From: Eublepharis macularius
Taxonomy: Eukaryota > Chordata > Lepidosauria > Squamata > Eublepharidae
DNA length: 64,000 nt
Reading direction: 5' to 3'
Assembly (NCBI RefSeq): GCF_028583425.1
Contig: NC_072796.1
Coordinates: forward strand, 122,113,464 to 122,177,463
Shown here: positions 1-12,848 of the stretch, one piece after another
Layout of the letters: each line of letters starts with the position of its first letter
Position numbering within the stretch: the first letter of the stretch is position 1
Notes under the pieces: generated by a model
The model's database searches: none
Told to the model about the DNA's origin: nothing
Seen by the model: only the letters and a program-made list of their open reading frames with translations
Program-made: the position numbers and the translations under genes

Positions 1-1479
1 AATCACAACTTTTGAGTCAATCACAGACGCTTCTGTGTAAAATATGACCATCACACAGGTGAGAGAAATTTTTCAGTGTTAGCGGATGCACAGATAGGAG
101 CATGCCATGTTCAACACTAGGAGATCCATAATGGTCCAGGGATTTTTGAGAAATGCAGTCTTTCCTCCATTCTAGGTGGCAGCATCTCTGCCAGAGGATG
201 TCTACATACACTTTAAAAGGGATTAGACAGATTCACACAGGACAGGTCTCTCAACAGCTACCAGCCATGGTGACCAAAGAGAATCTCCACGTTCGGAGGC
301 AGGTAACCTCCGAGTATCAGTGCCAGAAGGCAACGTCAGGGAATGGCCTCAGTCTCTTTGCCCTGTAGTTGGCCCTTCAGAGTGACAGGCTGGCTACTGT
401 GTAAGACAGGAAGCTGGACCAGATGGACCACTGGTCTGATCCAGTAGGTCTCTCCTTATCTTGAAATCATGGTACGAGAGCATGCACAAGCAGGGTGTGA
501 TAGCCATGCAAACAAGCAAGGAGACCAGTGTGACTATGGGCAGACCAGAACAGTCCAGTAGAACACAAATGCCTTGCCCAGCGATGGCTTCTGCACATTG
601 CAACACAGGAAATGAGGGTCCACGGAGGAAAGTAGCTTCATCAAGCTTATTCCTACACAAAAGTCCTTATGACCAGGGCTTCTTTTGACAAGGGAAACTT
701 CAACGGATCAAGCAGCGCTTGAATCTTTGCATAATTTACTCAGCCCTACCCGTATATGATTTCTGAGATACCAGATTTGAAAGGGTGGGTGGACAGAGAG
801 TGTTCAAGTTTCACTGTGGGTTGGGGATTATTTTGTCAACAAGCCCTGTAAGGCAACACCCTTAATTGTATCCTGTTCCTAGCACAGCAGTCTGCAACTT
901 TTGGCTCTAGAGTAAAATCTGGCTCGGTATAGAATCAAATATGGCCTGAGGGAGAAAGGGAGAGAAAATGAGAGAAAGGGAGAGAAATTTGCTGAACTAT
1001 TTTGGAAGGGTAGGTGGGGGTGTTAGAACAGCCAATAAGTGAAGGGAATGGCAGGAACAATGGGACTAAAGGACTTCTTCGAGATGACTTTACAGAAATG
1101 AACAGCTGCCAGTAATCCAAGTGGGAACGGTGCGCAGATTTATGCCAGTACACTGAAACAACCACACAGGGTGCCCCTGTGAAAATGTGTTATTTACTGT
1201 GCGACCACATGGGTGCCACTTCCTAATAAAGGACATGCAACCACCAATGGAAGCTTTATCATTAATCAACATGTCAACTATCAACAATGTTAAACTATAT
1301 AGTTTCCATTTCGCAAATGAACTCTTATACTGGCTGTTTGTTAAATCTCTTGCTCTGAGTGAGGATGTAGTCGGCTCTTTTTTTTATAAAAGATTGCAGA
1401 ATGCAGACGCCTGTTCTAGCTATTGGAAATTAATTTCTCAACCATCTCCATAATCTGTCACCACCATCACTTTCAGAGA

Positions 1480-1696
1480 TCCAGAGGAGTTAGCCGTGTT
1501 AGTCTGTAGTAGCAAAACAGAAAAGAGTCCAGTAGGACCTTTAAGACTAACCAACTTTAATGTAGCATAAGCTTTCGAGAACCACAGTTCTCTTCATCAG
1601 ATGCATCTGACGAAGAGAACTGTGGTTCTCGAAAGCTTATGCCACAGTAAAGTTGGTTAGTCTTAAAGGTGCTACTGGACTCTTTTCTGTTTTATT
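1480..1696 (+). mobile_element. Foldback (palindromic) interspersed element, full copy
   Basis: The element opens with TAGCCGTGTTAGTCTG at 1491 and consists of two arms of roughly 85 bp that are near-perfect reverse complements around a centre at about 1600 (AGATGCATCT). The arms carry AAGCTTTCGAGAACCACAG and AGTCCAGTAG. It is flanked by an 11 bp direct repeat ACTTTCAGAGA (1469-1479 and 1697-1707). It has no coding capacity. The same family recurs at 8610, 11850, 13951, 24000, 32468, 33365 and 37990. Confidence 0.8.
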
Positions 1697-4354
1697 ACTT
1701 TCAGAGAGCTTCCTAAATCCCAAAATAACGTGACATTTAATAATTCCCGTGTTTGTCTGAAGAGTTACACATGCACTGTTGGCATTATATATGTGATCAA
1801 CAAGTTTTATTTTTTAAGTGTGGAGAACAAGGCAAAAACTGGAAACCAAGAAGAAGAAAAAATGAAAGAAGCAGCCAAGAAATGCCAGGTTTACTGATTC
1901 AGCTTCTCCTTGCTGGGATTTTTGTGGTTTATTTTTTTCCTTCAACCAAGCATGGTGCTACACCCAAGGACGAACCATCTTCAAAACTCTACAAATAACA
2001 AGACCTCCATTTTCAAGACTGTTTCTTGAGAGGGTAATCTTGAGGCGGTACACAGAGTTTCGGGAGCGGCATCCAGCGTTCAGAAGGAATCTTTATAACT
2101 GATTTACTTGACTCCCAACTATTATTTCAGTCAGGTTTAGCACCTCTCACTAACAGCCCCAGCCGGAAAAGATTACACACACACAGGGGGAGGGGGAGCT
2201 ACAATGTTCATTTACATATATGGTACTCAAATACCATTGAGGGTACCACTGTGTGGGGGGTGTGTGTGTTAAACTCTCTCTCTAGTCTTTTTCTTTTTAA
2301 AACTGTGCTTAGTCTTGCAGATTTAAAAAATAACCAAATGGGGAAGGCCGGCATGATGCCATTTGACAGATGAAGAACTAAGGCTGAATAACTTGCAGAA
2401 CACTGAAGATAATTTTCCCAGTATTTTCCCAAAACTTATACCCTCTTACCAATTTCTTCCAGCGGTTCCTTTAGCAAGAGAGGTGAGGTGAGTACACTCA
2501 CCCCATTTCCAAGCATTCTACGTAACTGCTCCAGTATTCTAGAAGAAGCTCCCAGTAGAAGTATAGACTGCCCCCTTGGTGGGATAGATCCTACCCGTGA
2601 CCTACCACTCCACTGACCAAAGTTCCCAAGTCTTTCTCCAATCTAAGGAGAATTCCCTCCAACTTCAGTGGCTCCAATGGAAAAGCCACTTAAATTGGAG
2701 GTCTCCTTTGGCTTGAGGAAAGTTGAATTTAGTGAGGGACTGCAAAAATGAGGAAATTTAAATGGCATTTCTCCAGAGTCCTGTTCTGTTTAAGAAAATA
2801 GTTGAGGGGGCCCTGAATGTTTCGGCTAGGCTATAACTGCTTGAGATTTTGATGATTTTATTGCCTTGAACCCCCATGGGAAGTGGGAGTTACAGCTATT
2901 TTAGTAATAAATGCAAATTTTATTGTTTGGGCTGTATTACAATTTGCCTTCTGAGTATCTTCTGAGAAAGGTGGGTTATCAGTATTTTAAACAAACACAC
3001 AACTGACCAAGATCAGCCAAGTTTTCATGGTTCATTTCCCTTGAAAGTCGCCTGCATCTTGGGAGGCCACAGATAAGCATCTCAGAATGGACAGTCAGCC
3101 CTCTCCCATATCAACCAAATTTACTCTATTTGCAGACGTTAAAACAACAGGAACAACTATTCAGAAAATTTGAAAGCATTAATAATTCTCCTGAAGTGCT
3201 TCAAGGCTGGACATCTCAGGCTCGTTTACACAACTGTGTTCCATACTTTTAACACCTTCTGGTGTAAAACTGCTGTCTCGGTAACAGCTGGCATCCGAGT
3301 CAAGAGACCAAAATCTTGTGCAGTGAGCGTGGGTCCCATAACGTAATATTCCCAGCTTGAACCGCCATAAACACTAATAAATATTAAAGCCCCAAATAAA
3401 TCTGTCCTACAAGCAAGCCTCTCGAGTACTTCGAATGAAGCACGATGCTGTGCTGATCCCTCCGATTAAACCTGCTAGAGACCCAAGTGTCAAATGTGGT
3501 GGTGGCCTTTACAACAGCATATATTTTAACATCAGCCTTCCTAAAATTTTTTACTTCTGCTACATCTCTAGACTCCAAAGGTTTACTAGTAATTCCTAAA
3601 GAGTGTTGGGGGAAGGAAAAGAGATAGAAAATAGCAGCTACAAAGTGCAGGCACCCAATAAAACAGGCAATGTCAAAACACTGTTTTCAGACTGTATGAA
3701 AGGACTAGTTTATGCTCCAAATGATACACATGCTGCAATTTAAGGAATTATTATTATTTTTTAGGATGAAAGCATCTTAGTAAACTCTGAAATAGATCCC
3801 CTCCTTTTTTTAAAATACGAGCCAGGTGCACCTTTCATCTTCCTATACTATACTGCAATCTCTCACTGCTAGGTATGGTAACATCACCTTGACATAGAAG
3901 CCCCTTGCACAATAAGAAATGCGGCAGACGAAAAGGAGGCTCACAGCCCACAAAGCTTTTTAGTTCCTCTTGAAAAACAACATCTTCTGAATTTCATCCC
4001 TACAGCTTACTGAGATAAAGTTCACATTTTCAAATTCTGCCAAAATTAAAGTTCTTAAATATATTGTGGATAGGATCTAAAGCATTCCCATGTGTGGCCC
4101 GAGAGCATCCACTTCTAATTTTGAGTCCCCGCAAAGTATCAAAAGCAGTTTGTGACGGCCCGCACAACTTTCAAAAGCAGTTTTTTGACGGTGTACAAAG
4201 ACTGACATCAGAAGTGCCAGTGGGTTTATAAGATTTAGTAGACTGTAAATATGTTTAAATATAATAAAAGCTTCAAATAATGACTCTGTTGTAAATGTTT
4301 ACTGCCCGAATGTTATTCCTATATCTAACACTTGAAGGCACTTTATGCTAATCA

Positions 4355-4530
4355 TACCACTGGTCTCTCAAGGTCATTTCAGTCTATTCTGACCAGCATT
4401 GGCCATCCAGGGTCTGAGGTAGAGGCCTTTCACATCAGCTGTCACTTGCTCTTTTTAACCAGGGATTGAACCTAGGAAGTCACGTATGCAAAGTCAGTGC
4501 TTTACTGCTCACGCCACTGCCCTACCCATC
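4355..4530 (-). mobile_element. tRNA-derived SINE (second family), antisense
   Basis: Head complement CACGCCACTGCCCTACCC with GGGATTGAACCTAGGAAG (box B), and body AGGCCTTTCACATCAGCTGT and CCATCCAGGGTCTGAG. Same family as 15801, more diverged. Confidence 0.65.
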
Positions 4531-4657
4531 TCTAAGCCTCAAGTCTTCACCTTATGGGGCCTTTTCCAAGGTGGCACTGGCCCACAATGGTGATTTAAGG
4601 TTGAATAGGTGTTTCAATTCTTATTAAAGCAACAGAATAAGGCGGCAACATCCAGCT

Positions 4658-4730
4658 ACCCATCCATCCATCCATCCATCCATCCATCCATCCATCCATC
4701 CATCCATCTAATCTATCTATCTATCTATAG
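4658..4730 (+). repeat. (CATC)n / (CTAT)n microsatellite
   Basis: About twelve CATC units followed by several ATCT units, directly at the tail of the antisense L2 end. Confidence 0.9.
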
Positions 4731-5390
4731 TCCACCTTTCTCACTGAGACTCAAGGTGGATTACCCAGTATGAGATTAGTACAATCAGTATCAAGTACAT
4801 TTCAATCCAGTATCAAGGACATTTCCACAAACAATGCCATAGGGTAAACAGACACAAGTTTAAAATACATAGCATTAGCAAGAATCCAATATACAGTAGA
4901 AAAAATACTGAAACAGAACATAATGAATTCTAGGACTGACATTAGACAACATGGAGCACAGGTGGTACATAGGAGTACATATTTAAAGCAACAGATAATA
5001 TGTAAGGCAATATAGTGATGAAGTCTATGATCCCTAACTCAATAGTGAAGCATCTGAGACCCCATTCCTACCATACAGCCCTCCCATTTGAGTAAAAAGC
5101 CTTTTTGAATAGTTTGGTTTTGCATTGTTTGTGGAAAGGCAGAAGAATGGGGGCTCTCCTGACCTCCTCAGGCAGGTCAGGTCGTTCTACAGGGTAAGGG
5201 CCACCACAGAGAAAGCCCATGTATGGGCTGCTGTTGATTTCACCCGTTGATTTAAACAAACATGCATTCTTCTCCTTGCCTTTACTAATAAGCTCCTTTA
5301 CCCAAAGATCTTGAATAAATTCAATAAACCAACATGTAGCTGGCTGTGCACAGGCAACTAGGAATGTGATAAAAATGGTCAAGAATTAAG
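4728..5390 (-). mobile_element. L2-type LINE 3' end with simple-repeat tail
   Basis: The minus strand encodes a LINE C-terminal end (LPEEVRRAPILLPFHKQCKT KLFKKAFYSNG split here after 20 residues), then an untranslated tail with ATGTTCTGTTTCAG and CCTTGAGTCTCAGTGAGAAA. The tail runs into an ATCT/CATC microsatellite at its 3' end. The same tail occurs at 21590 and 45905. Confidence 0.65.
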
Positions 5391-8300
5391 AGGATTTTTA
5401 AAGCCCTGGTTCAAAGCACTTTAATACCAATGTCATGGCATATAATTATAACATGTATAAATCGTGCTGTGTTGAGCAAAAGGAAAGGAAATTGTTATCT
5501 AATATAAACATGGTAACATCAAAAATCGTGCAATGAAAGCCATTAGCAGGCATAAGGGATTTCATAGCCAAGCTGTCCGACTAACCATTTTGCACAATCA
5601 AGGCAGACGTCATAAGCTGATGTTTGATTTACCTCTGACATACTGCTAACTATATTAAATGCTGGCATTTACCTGCCTCCATAATCTGATTGTATGAACT
5701 ATCCAAATATATTCAATTACAATTTAATTCATTCGTTCACAGACATCCATTTGTTGGTCTCAATTTAGTCATAATTATTGACCATTATCGTGGTGGGCAT
5801 GAGAAGGAGCAGTACAAAATTCTCTCTTCTATACAACAGTTAAAAATGAGGAGGTCTGCCCCTACTGAATGAAGCAACTTCAGGCAAAACAGAGATTTTC
5901 TAGGAGGAGAGGGAGCTCACAAATTCCCAGGCACAATTTGTTGCATAGAACTACTTTGTTGATTTACGGCTGTCATCGGGAACACTAAAATGAAGACAAT
6001 GTCACATGGAAGGCAACCAAATACTCTTGGATAATTCCGTTTCCTAAAAAGAGAGGAAACTACAGAGTTAAAGGATCGCTCCCTTGCTGCTCCCACAAAA
6101 TGTGTTCCAAAAAAGTTAAAACCCTAGCCTTTTTTAAACAACATCGGAATTCTTTTCCCTAATACACTCTTTGTTCATTAATTTCTCTTTCCAATTCAAC
6201 TGGGATTTTTCCCTTACCGACAACCTAAAGCGTCGAGCCCTTTACTGAGTAGTTTTATAACTTACATTTCCTTTCACCTATAACTTGTTAGCCAGGCCAT
6301 AACTATTTACCTCCTATATTTCCTCAAATTATTTTTCCTGGGACCGAGTCCGTTTTGCTCTCTTCTGCACTCAAATCCATTAGCCATCATCATTTAAATC
6401 TTTGTTCCTCATAAAGGAAGAGCTGATCTTTACACAAAAGTCTACAACCCTGGCAGCTTCCAAAGAAACCTTGAAGATTTAACTTTAATGGACATGATGC
6501 ATTTTAAATTATAAGTATATTAATATAATATATTAAACATTAATATTAATTATTAATAATATTAATATGAATGACAACAACAACAATGGGAATGTTTTGC
6601 TTTTATAAATTTTAACTTTCTTCTGGGCATAAAGTAATATTGTATTCAAACTCAATAAGCCAAACAAAAGTCAATTGACAACAGGTTCAGCACAATAAGT
6701 AAATGGAAAATGTTTAACCCAATATGGAAGCTCTCCGCTCTGCCTAACCCCGCCACCCACACCCCCAACCAGCAAGCCACCCCCCACAGGGTGTAGATTA
6801 CTTCATTTCAGCAATTAAATCTTCAGTCAAAGCCAACATGTGTATAAAAATGCAAAAGGGGGGGGGACCAGGCTGAGAAGGATGTGAAACAAAAATGGGA
6901 AGGCTAACACCCGCAACTTTTATAAACCAGAAATAGAGATTATGGCATGGAAGAAATAAAGAAAACCTGCTCCGCTCCCCACCACCACCATAGCATTAAG
7001 CCTAATGAAACTGCCAGCCTTTCCAAATAAATAAAAACTATGAAATAATAAACTGGCAGAAATGAATGGGCACAAGCAAGGAGCGTTTTCAAAAGAAGAA
7101 AACTAAGCAGATCATCTAATTTAGGCTCTTTATTTGTTGACCCTAGAGAAATTCATCATTTCAGTTTAGTTCATACTAAACCTAGCATTTTGTAGAGTTA
7201 AAAAAGGATCTATATCTTAGGAGTTCAACCTTGAAATTCGCTGATATGCACAGAGGACCTATGATTTCAGAATCATTCTAGAAAGGTATTTCTAGATGCT
7301 TTGTTTTTAAATTACCATGAGTTTTAAAGGAGGGATTCTGATGGAACCAAAAGATGGCATACAAAATCAACTAAATGAAATGTCATTGCTCAAGTTGTAA
7401 GATCCATATCATCCACTGGGAAGAAAACTAGCATTTCAGAATTTCATCTTTGCATTTTAAACTGTGCATTAGAAATGTTAAATCTGAAAATATGTTAGAT
7501 CAGCATATTAGCTAAACACTTCATAAATCCCAACTCCTATAAAACAGCTTAAGTTTGAAAAATCAAATACTTTTTAGAATTTCCCTCATGTGGCGATGTA
7601 TAATATATCAGAGTACACTTCTACTCTGTTTTACTATGAAAGTGATATTTTAATGTTCCTAACTTTTAAATAAATACAACCATATAAAATGTGTGGTTCT
7701 TTCCTTTTAACATTTCCACAGTTTAAATAAAAAGGGATGTAAGAGCAAAGTTATTAATATTAGTCTGATACATCATATTTTAATTTTAACCCTCATATTT
7801 CAACTTAAAAGCTATCTCAGCTGCCCTAAACGAAAAAAGTTGTATTTTGCTAAAACACTATACATTTTAAATTTTGGGTTAACCAGAGCCAAGTTCTTTT
7901 CCACAACTTATCAGAATAAATTATGAATGGAACATTTACCACATTTGTTGCCATAAATGTTCATTAAATCAACATGCCATAATAAGTTAACATTTTCAAA
8001 ATGCTGATACGCACAGGCAATTCCCATGCAAGACCCAAAATGTTAAAATAAATAATTTCACAACTAGATTATCTCTAGTTACAGGACTGTATAACTTTCC
8101 TAAAAAGTGTTAAATTCCCTCGATGGTCTTTTCTCTCTCTCTCCAGAACTTCATTCTATCAATTCAGCAAAGACTTTTTAAAAAACATGTTCAGAAGATT
8201 AATCGCACGTTATTTTTTAACGCACACCCACAGCCATCGAAAGGTGTTGATGTTGTGCATTAACATTTTAGGCCACAGGAAATAAAAAAAAGAATCTCAA

Positions 8301-8607
8301 ACAGCTGTTTGTCATGTAAGCTATACAGTGTGTGTTTGCAGAGGGGGGATACTCATGGAATACAACGGCAGGCTCATATGTCATATAATTATAACTAATG
8401 GGTAGGAATTTAACTTAGCTGGGACAAGCATGCTACGAAAGGAGGACCTGCAGGCTGTTATTAGATGAAAACGTACATATACTGTGATGGAACCTAACCG
8501 CAGACGCAAAAGCTCTAGGAGGTCAGGAGTGAATGGGTTAATTCTACAGGTGTGTGACAATTTACAACTTCTGTTTTCAACAGACGACATCAGGTATGTG
8601 AAGAAGG

Positions 8608-8725
8608 GAGCTTTACTCTTGAAAGCTTATATCCCTGGAAATCTTCTGGGTCTTTAAGATAGAAAAATCTTGTTCTTCTACTGCAGACCAACACAGCTAC
8701 CCATCTGAAACTCTCTTCAACAGAC
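8608..8725 (+). mobile_element. Foldback element, right half
   Basis: Only the right arm is present: CTTGAAAGCTTATATCCCTG, the GGGTCTTTAAGA stretch and the terminal CAGACCAACACAGCTACCC. Confidence 0.65.
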
Positions 8726-8904
8726 AAAGGCTCTCCCATTTTTGCTACAAGAATGACAGAACATAACACAGGCTGGAGTGGGTGTCACTTGTCAAAAATG
8801 AGTCACAACCCAGGAATTATCTTCCTCTATGCAACTGGCATCAGGGAACAAACCTAGGAAGAGCTGTTTTATGTAACGTATGATGGCTTAGGTAGGTCCA
8901 GCTG

Positions 8905-8985
8905 ATCTATAGTGTAATCCCATCACTCTACTGACTTCAATGTACTTACAAGGAGGCTAACTCTGTTTAGAATTGCACTGCAGCC
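8905..8985. mobile_element. Short palindromic element, diverged
   Basis: TGTAATCCCATCACTCTACT, then GGAGGCTAACTCTGTTTAGA and ATTGCACTGCAG, match the family's outline at low similarity. Confidence 0.4.
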
Positions 8986-11849
8986 CCTATGCCATCTTAC
9001 AACCTGCTTGTGTAATCCCCCCTTTTCCCAAGAAACACAAGCGCAACGTTCCACAGAACAAGTGGAGCTAAGTCACTCTCTGTTCTGGATTGTGGTCCCT
9101 ATCTGGGCCATACTGCGGTCTTCTAGCCGTAGAAACACCACTGCCAACTGTAAACCATCATTTGATACCAAAACCACACAAGAATGGCTCCGAACGATCA
9201 GCAGTCAGTTCGTGACATTTCATCTCTCTCTACTGGTACAGTTATTCACTTCCACCACCTGTCATACATACCTACTCTGTAGAACTCATAGGGAAAAGGA
9301 AAACTGATGCAACCAGACAGGATTCCCCACTCCGTCTAAAAATAAGAATTAGGTAGCACATCGCAGACTCTAAATGAGAACAATGGTGAAGAAGTATTAG
9401 CGGATCACTTTAAGGATATCTCAGAGAGAGGTTCTACAACAAAAAATCATCTCTGACAGAGCCACCTGACAATCCGTACAAGTCAAATGTCTCCATTTTT
9501 GTATAATTTAAGTTCTTGGGATAAAGATCTGTCTACTTTTGAATGCTACGTGGCCAACTAATTTGAAATGTAAAAAAAGGGGGGGAGGGGGCACCATCCT
9601 TTTACAAAGGGCATGCATCTCCTCCTAGTAAAAATGTAACTTTTGCCAGCACTACAGCACTCTGTTTTCATACACTATGCATTACACTAATTATATGCTA
9701 ATTGCTTCTATTCTGCCCCCTGCAAGTGGTAGCCAACAAGAGGAGCAAAGACACAGAAAACTCCGAGAGAGCTGATACCACACCCATTTGTAAACGATGC
9801 TACCAGACAGCCGCACGGCATTCAGTGACCGTCACGTGTCCCCTGAAAGATCTAGTTTGGCCCTGCAAAAAGTTTACACACCGCTCAGAGATGAGCCGTA
9901 TTACAAGTTACATTCTTCTCCCTACTCATGAAAAAGGTTCAGTTCAGCTGAAAAGGTGCTGAGTGTAGCAGAGTGGCAGAAATTGTTCACTGGGTTCTGA
10001 GCAGAAGATCTTGGAGGTAAAAGTATAAATGGCCTGTACAGGATTCTTCAGCACCTGCAGCTGTAAAGCCAATAAAGAATGTGCTGGAAAAGACAGACAG
10101 AGAACTACTGGATCCTATTTAATCAGTGAACTTTATTATATTTACTGAATGTGCTTGTATTAAACAGTATCTGAACTTTTGCTGATGAAAATGTGATCCC
10201 CCGCCACCCCGCAACGTGCACACACAAGCCTGGTTACATGGCAAAAAGAAAAGTGATTGTTTTTTAAGCTGGGTAACAGTGCCCTCTAATGGGGATTTTC
10301 ATAAGTAGCCCATTTTTAAAACCCATCTCAAGTTCCATGATGATGCTCTCACAGCTTCGCTTCCTTGCCCGAAATAGGTTTGTTTTGTGGCTTGAGATTC
10401 AGATATGTAGCAGGTAAACCCTATTGGGGGGGGGGGGGCGGCGCACTCTAAAAGGAGCATATGAGACAATAACTTAATTTTTTTTTTTTGAAATCAGCAT
10501 TTCATTCATGCCCTACAGAGAAATCTCACCTACCTGTATCTTGTTAAAGGATTTGCTATCAATTCAGTCGGAAGAAACTGAGAGCAGATTTTTTAAAATA
10601 AATTCCAAGAATTTTAAATCCTTACGCATGAAGGGATCAGTATTACTGTGAGTCTTCTACCACCCGTTTCTGTGTTTTGCACCTGTCCTTCCACCCGATG
10701 CTCCAACCCCCAACCTGGCTGGTGGCCATCCTCTCATTACTCGGCCATCACTAGCCACCCCTCTACTCTCCCTGCCTCAAATGCACACAGGAAATAAACT
10801 GAGTATATGAGAGAAGGTACTAAGAACATGGCCTACCAACTGCTGCCAACATAGTTCTTGAAGAACATGCCAGCTGTGCATTACAAGGAAATGGAGGATC
10901 AGAAAAATCATTCCTGCATAGCACACACACCACGAAATAAATGCCTTGCAGCGGAACCAAACTGGCACGCAGCATTATTTTCCTTTGATAAACACGGTTT
11001 TCTTGGTGTGCAATATTTAATAGCTTGCCTTCCCCCCATCCCACAGAAACACAGAGAAAAATGGAAGGAAAAATGGAATAGGCGCCATTATCATAAAAAC
11101 ATCGTTTCCAAAGTGATCAGTCAGAAGCCTCCAGAAGTTCACTATCAGGCACCAAGACAACAGCTGTTCCCTCTCCTGTTATTTCCAGCCCCCAGGTATA
11201 ACCCCTGAAGGACTGGATCCTTTGGATCTGTGCTGCTAACAGTGGTTCTTTCCTCTGGTTCAAAAAGACTATGACAGTACAACAGGCTCTTCCATCAGCC
11301 TTTTGCATCAAGGTAGGTAGCTTGAGCTGGAGGAATCCACCACCACTGGCAGAACAGATCCATGGATCCAGACTGAAAAATACATTCAAGCTACTGAGAG
11401 GTCTACCTTCACTAATACAGTCTACTGCAATTTACAAGAACTTGTAGAAGTTGGTGAGCAACCACTTGGGTCACTGAAGACAAAATCCAGGAGCAAGTTT
11501 CCTGAATTACTGATCGGAGGTTCTGTCCCACCCATAGGCCCAGCTAAGTAGCGGAAGACCCTCCCCCCCCCCCCCGCCCTCTCTCGTTCACTCACACACA
11601 CTTTGTTGAGTGGAGTCATGGAACGCAACCCAGCTTCATAAAAAAACATCTCTTAATAATCTGAATGCATGTAACTGAGAGCATCACAAAAGCTTTGAGA
11701 TCAGGGGAGCAACGGCCTGCTCTAGGTTGCAAATTGACACAGACTACTGTTTAGTGGAGCACTTTCAGTTGTGTCACAACAACAGGATTGCTTTCCTGAG
11801 AGGTTCTGCCAGAGTTTTGCCCTTTCTATTTATAGAAATAATTTTAGAG

Positions 11850-12055
11850 TCTGCTGCAGCAAAAATTAATGAGCGCCTCATGGCACCTTAAGGACAAACA
11901 AGACTTTTTTTATCACAGCATAAACTGATGTGGACTGCAGCCTGCTACATTAGATACACAGGCTGTAGTCCACACAAGCTTAAGCTAGGATAAAACATCG
12001 TTAGTCTTTAAGATGCTACACATTTCCTGTTTATAGTAAGGTGGTAATGGCCACA
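11850..12055 (+). mobile_element. Foldback element, diverged copy
   Basis: Self-complementary arms (GATGTGGACTGCAGCCTG against CAGGCTGTAGTCCACAC) with the family's CACCTTAAGGACAAACAAG flank and a diverged right end. It is an older copy than the one at 1480. Confidence 0.6.
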
Positions 12056-12427
12056 CTCATTTAGGAACGTTTTCAAAAATGTTGGTACTGGTTGATTCAT
12101 TTGGAGGAGTCAGTCTGCTATTTTGTCCCATTACACACATGTGGATGTTACAGTAATCTGCTCTGACGTCCATCACACACAGATGCAAAAGCAAGATATA
12201 AACACAAGAGCTAATTTTAAATTGCCCTACTGTATACCATTGTCTAATGAACCTCAGGCGACTGTTGCAAAAGAAGAGAAAATCAAAAGGCATTGGTCAT
12301 GTGACCACCAAGGCTACCGAACCAACTGGGTCAACTCACCTAACCTGACATTTTTCCAACCCGATGCCTTCCCCCTTTGTCCCCCAAATTTCATGTTAGA
12401 AGAGGAAAGGGACATATACCTTACCAC

Positions 12428-12848
12428 CAAGGGTCATTTAGCGCCAGAGGAACTCATTAGCATAACTCATTAGCATATGCCATGCCCCTTGACAGCACCA
12501 GAAGTGTTTCATTGGCATAACTGATTTGCATATGCCACACCCCCTGACATCACCTATCCTGGCTGTTTTGGACCTAATCTTGGCCATTCAGGGCCAAAAT
12601 TGGGCCCAAAATGACAAAAAGGGGCTGAAAATGGCTGAAAAGGGGCCCAAAATGGTCAGGATTGGGCCGCTGAGCAGGAGAGTGATCCACCACCTGTCAG
12701 AGGCCCGGTCCGGGCCGTTCTGGCCCCAATCCAGGCCGAAACGGACCCAAAATGGCTGAGTCGGGTGGGCGGGGCCACCTGTCATGTGACCTCTTTGGGG
12801 AACTGCCAGAAATGAGTTCCTGCACGTTCCCCCTCAAAATGAGCCCTG
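12428..12848. mobile_element. Non-autonomous hAT-like DNA transposon, 421 bp
   Basis: The ends are imperfect inverted repeats: CAAGGGTCATTTAGC at the left and, reading inward from the right, CAGGGCTCATTTTGAG; both then carry AGGAACTCATT. The flanks CTTACCAC (12420-12427) and CTTGCCGC (12849-12856) match at 6 of 8 bases, fitting the 8 bp target duplication of hAT elements. The interior has degenerate short repeats of the type GGCCCAAAATGG and no transposase. The open frames that cross it on both strands are by-products of this repetition. Confidence 0.7.

Noticed and set aside
1753-1998. 81-codon open frame with a hydrophobic stretch (LLIQLLLAGIFVVYFF)
   Set aside because: No family match, no neighbouring exon with compatible phase, and located in an intron of a housekeeping gene; a chance frame is the simpler reading.
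4658-4730. Regularly spaced repeats as a CRISPR-like array
   Set aside because: A plain 4 bp microsatellite without spacers, in a vertebrate intron.
9960-10140. TATAAA followed by AATAAA spacing reminiscent of a solo LTR
   Set aside because: No terminal TG...CA pair or flanking target duplication could be found.
12526-12785. Open frames of 65-77 codons on both strands
   Set aside because: Produced by GGCC/AAAATGG short repeats in the hAT-like element; the peptides are repetitive and unlike any protein.
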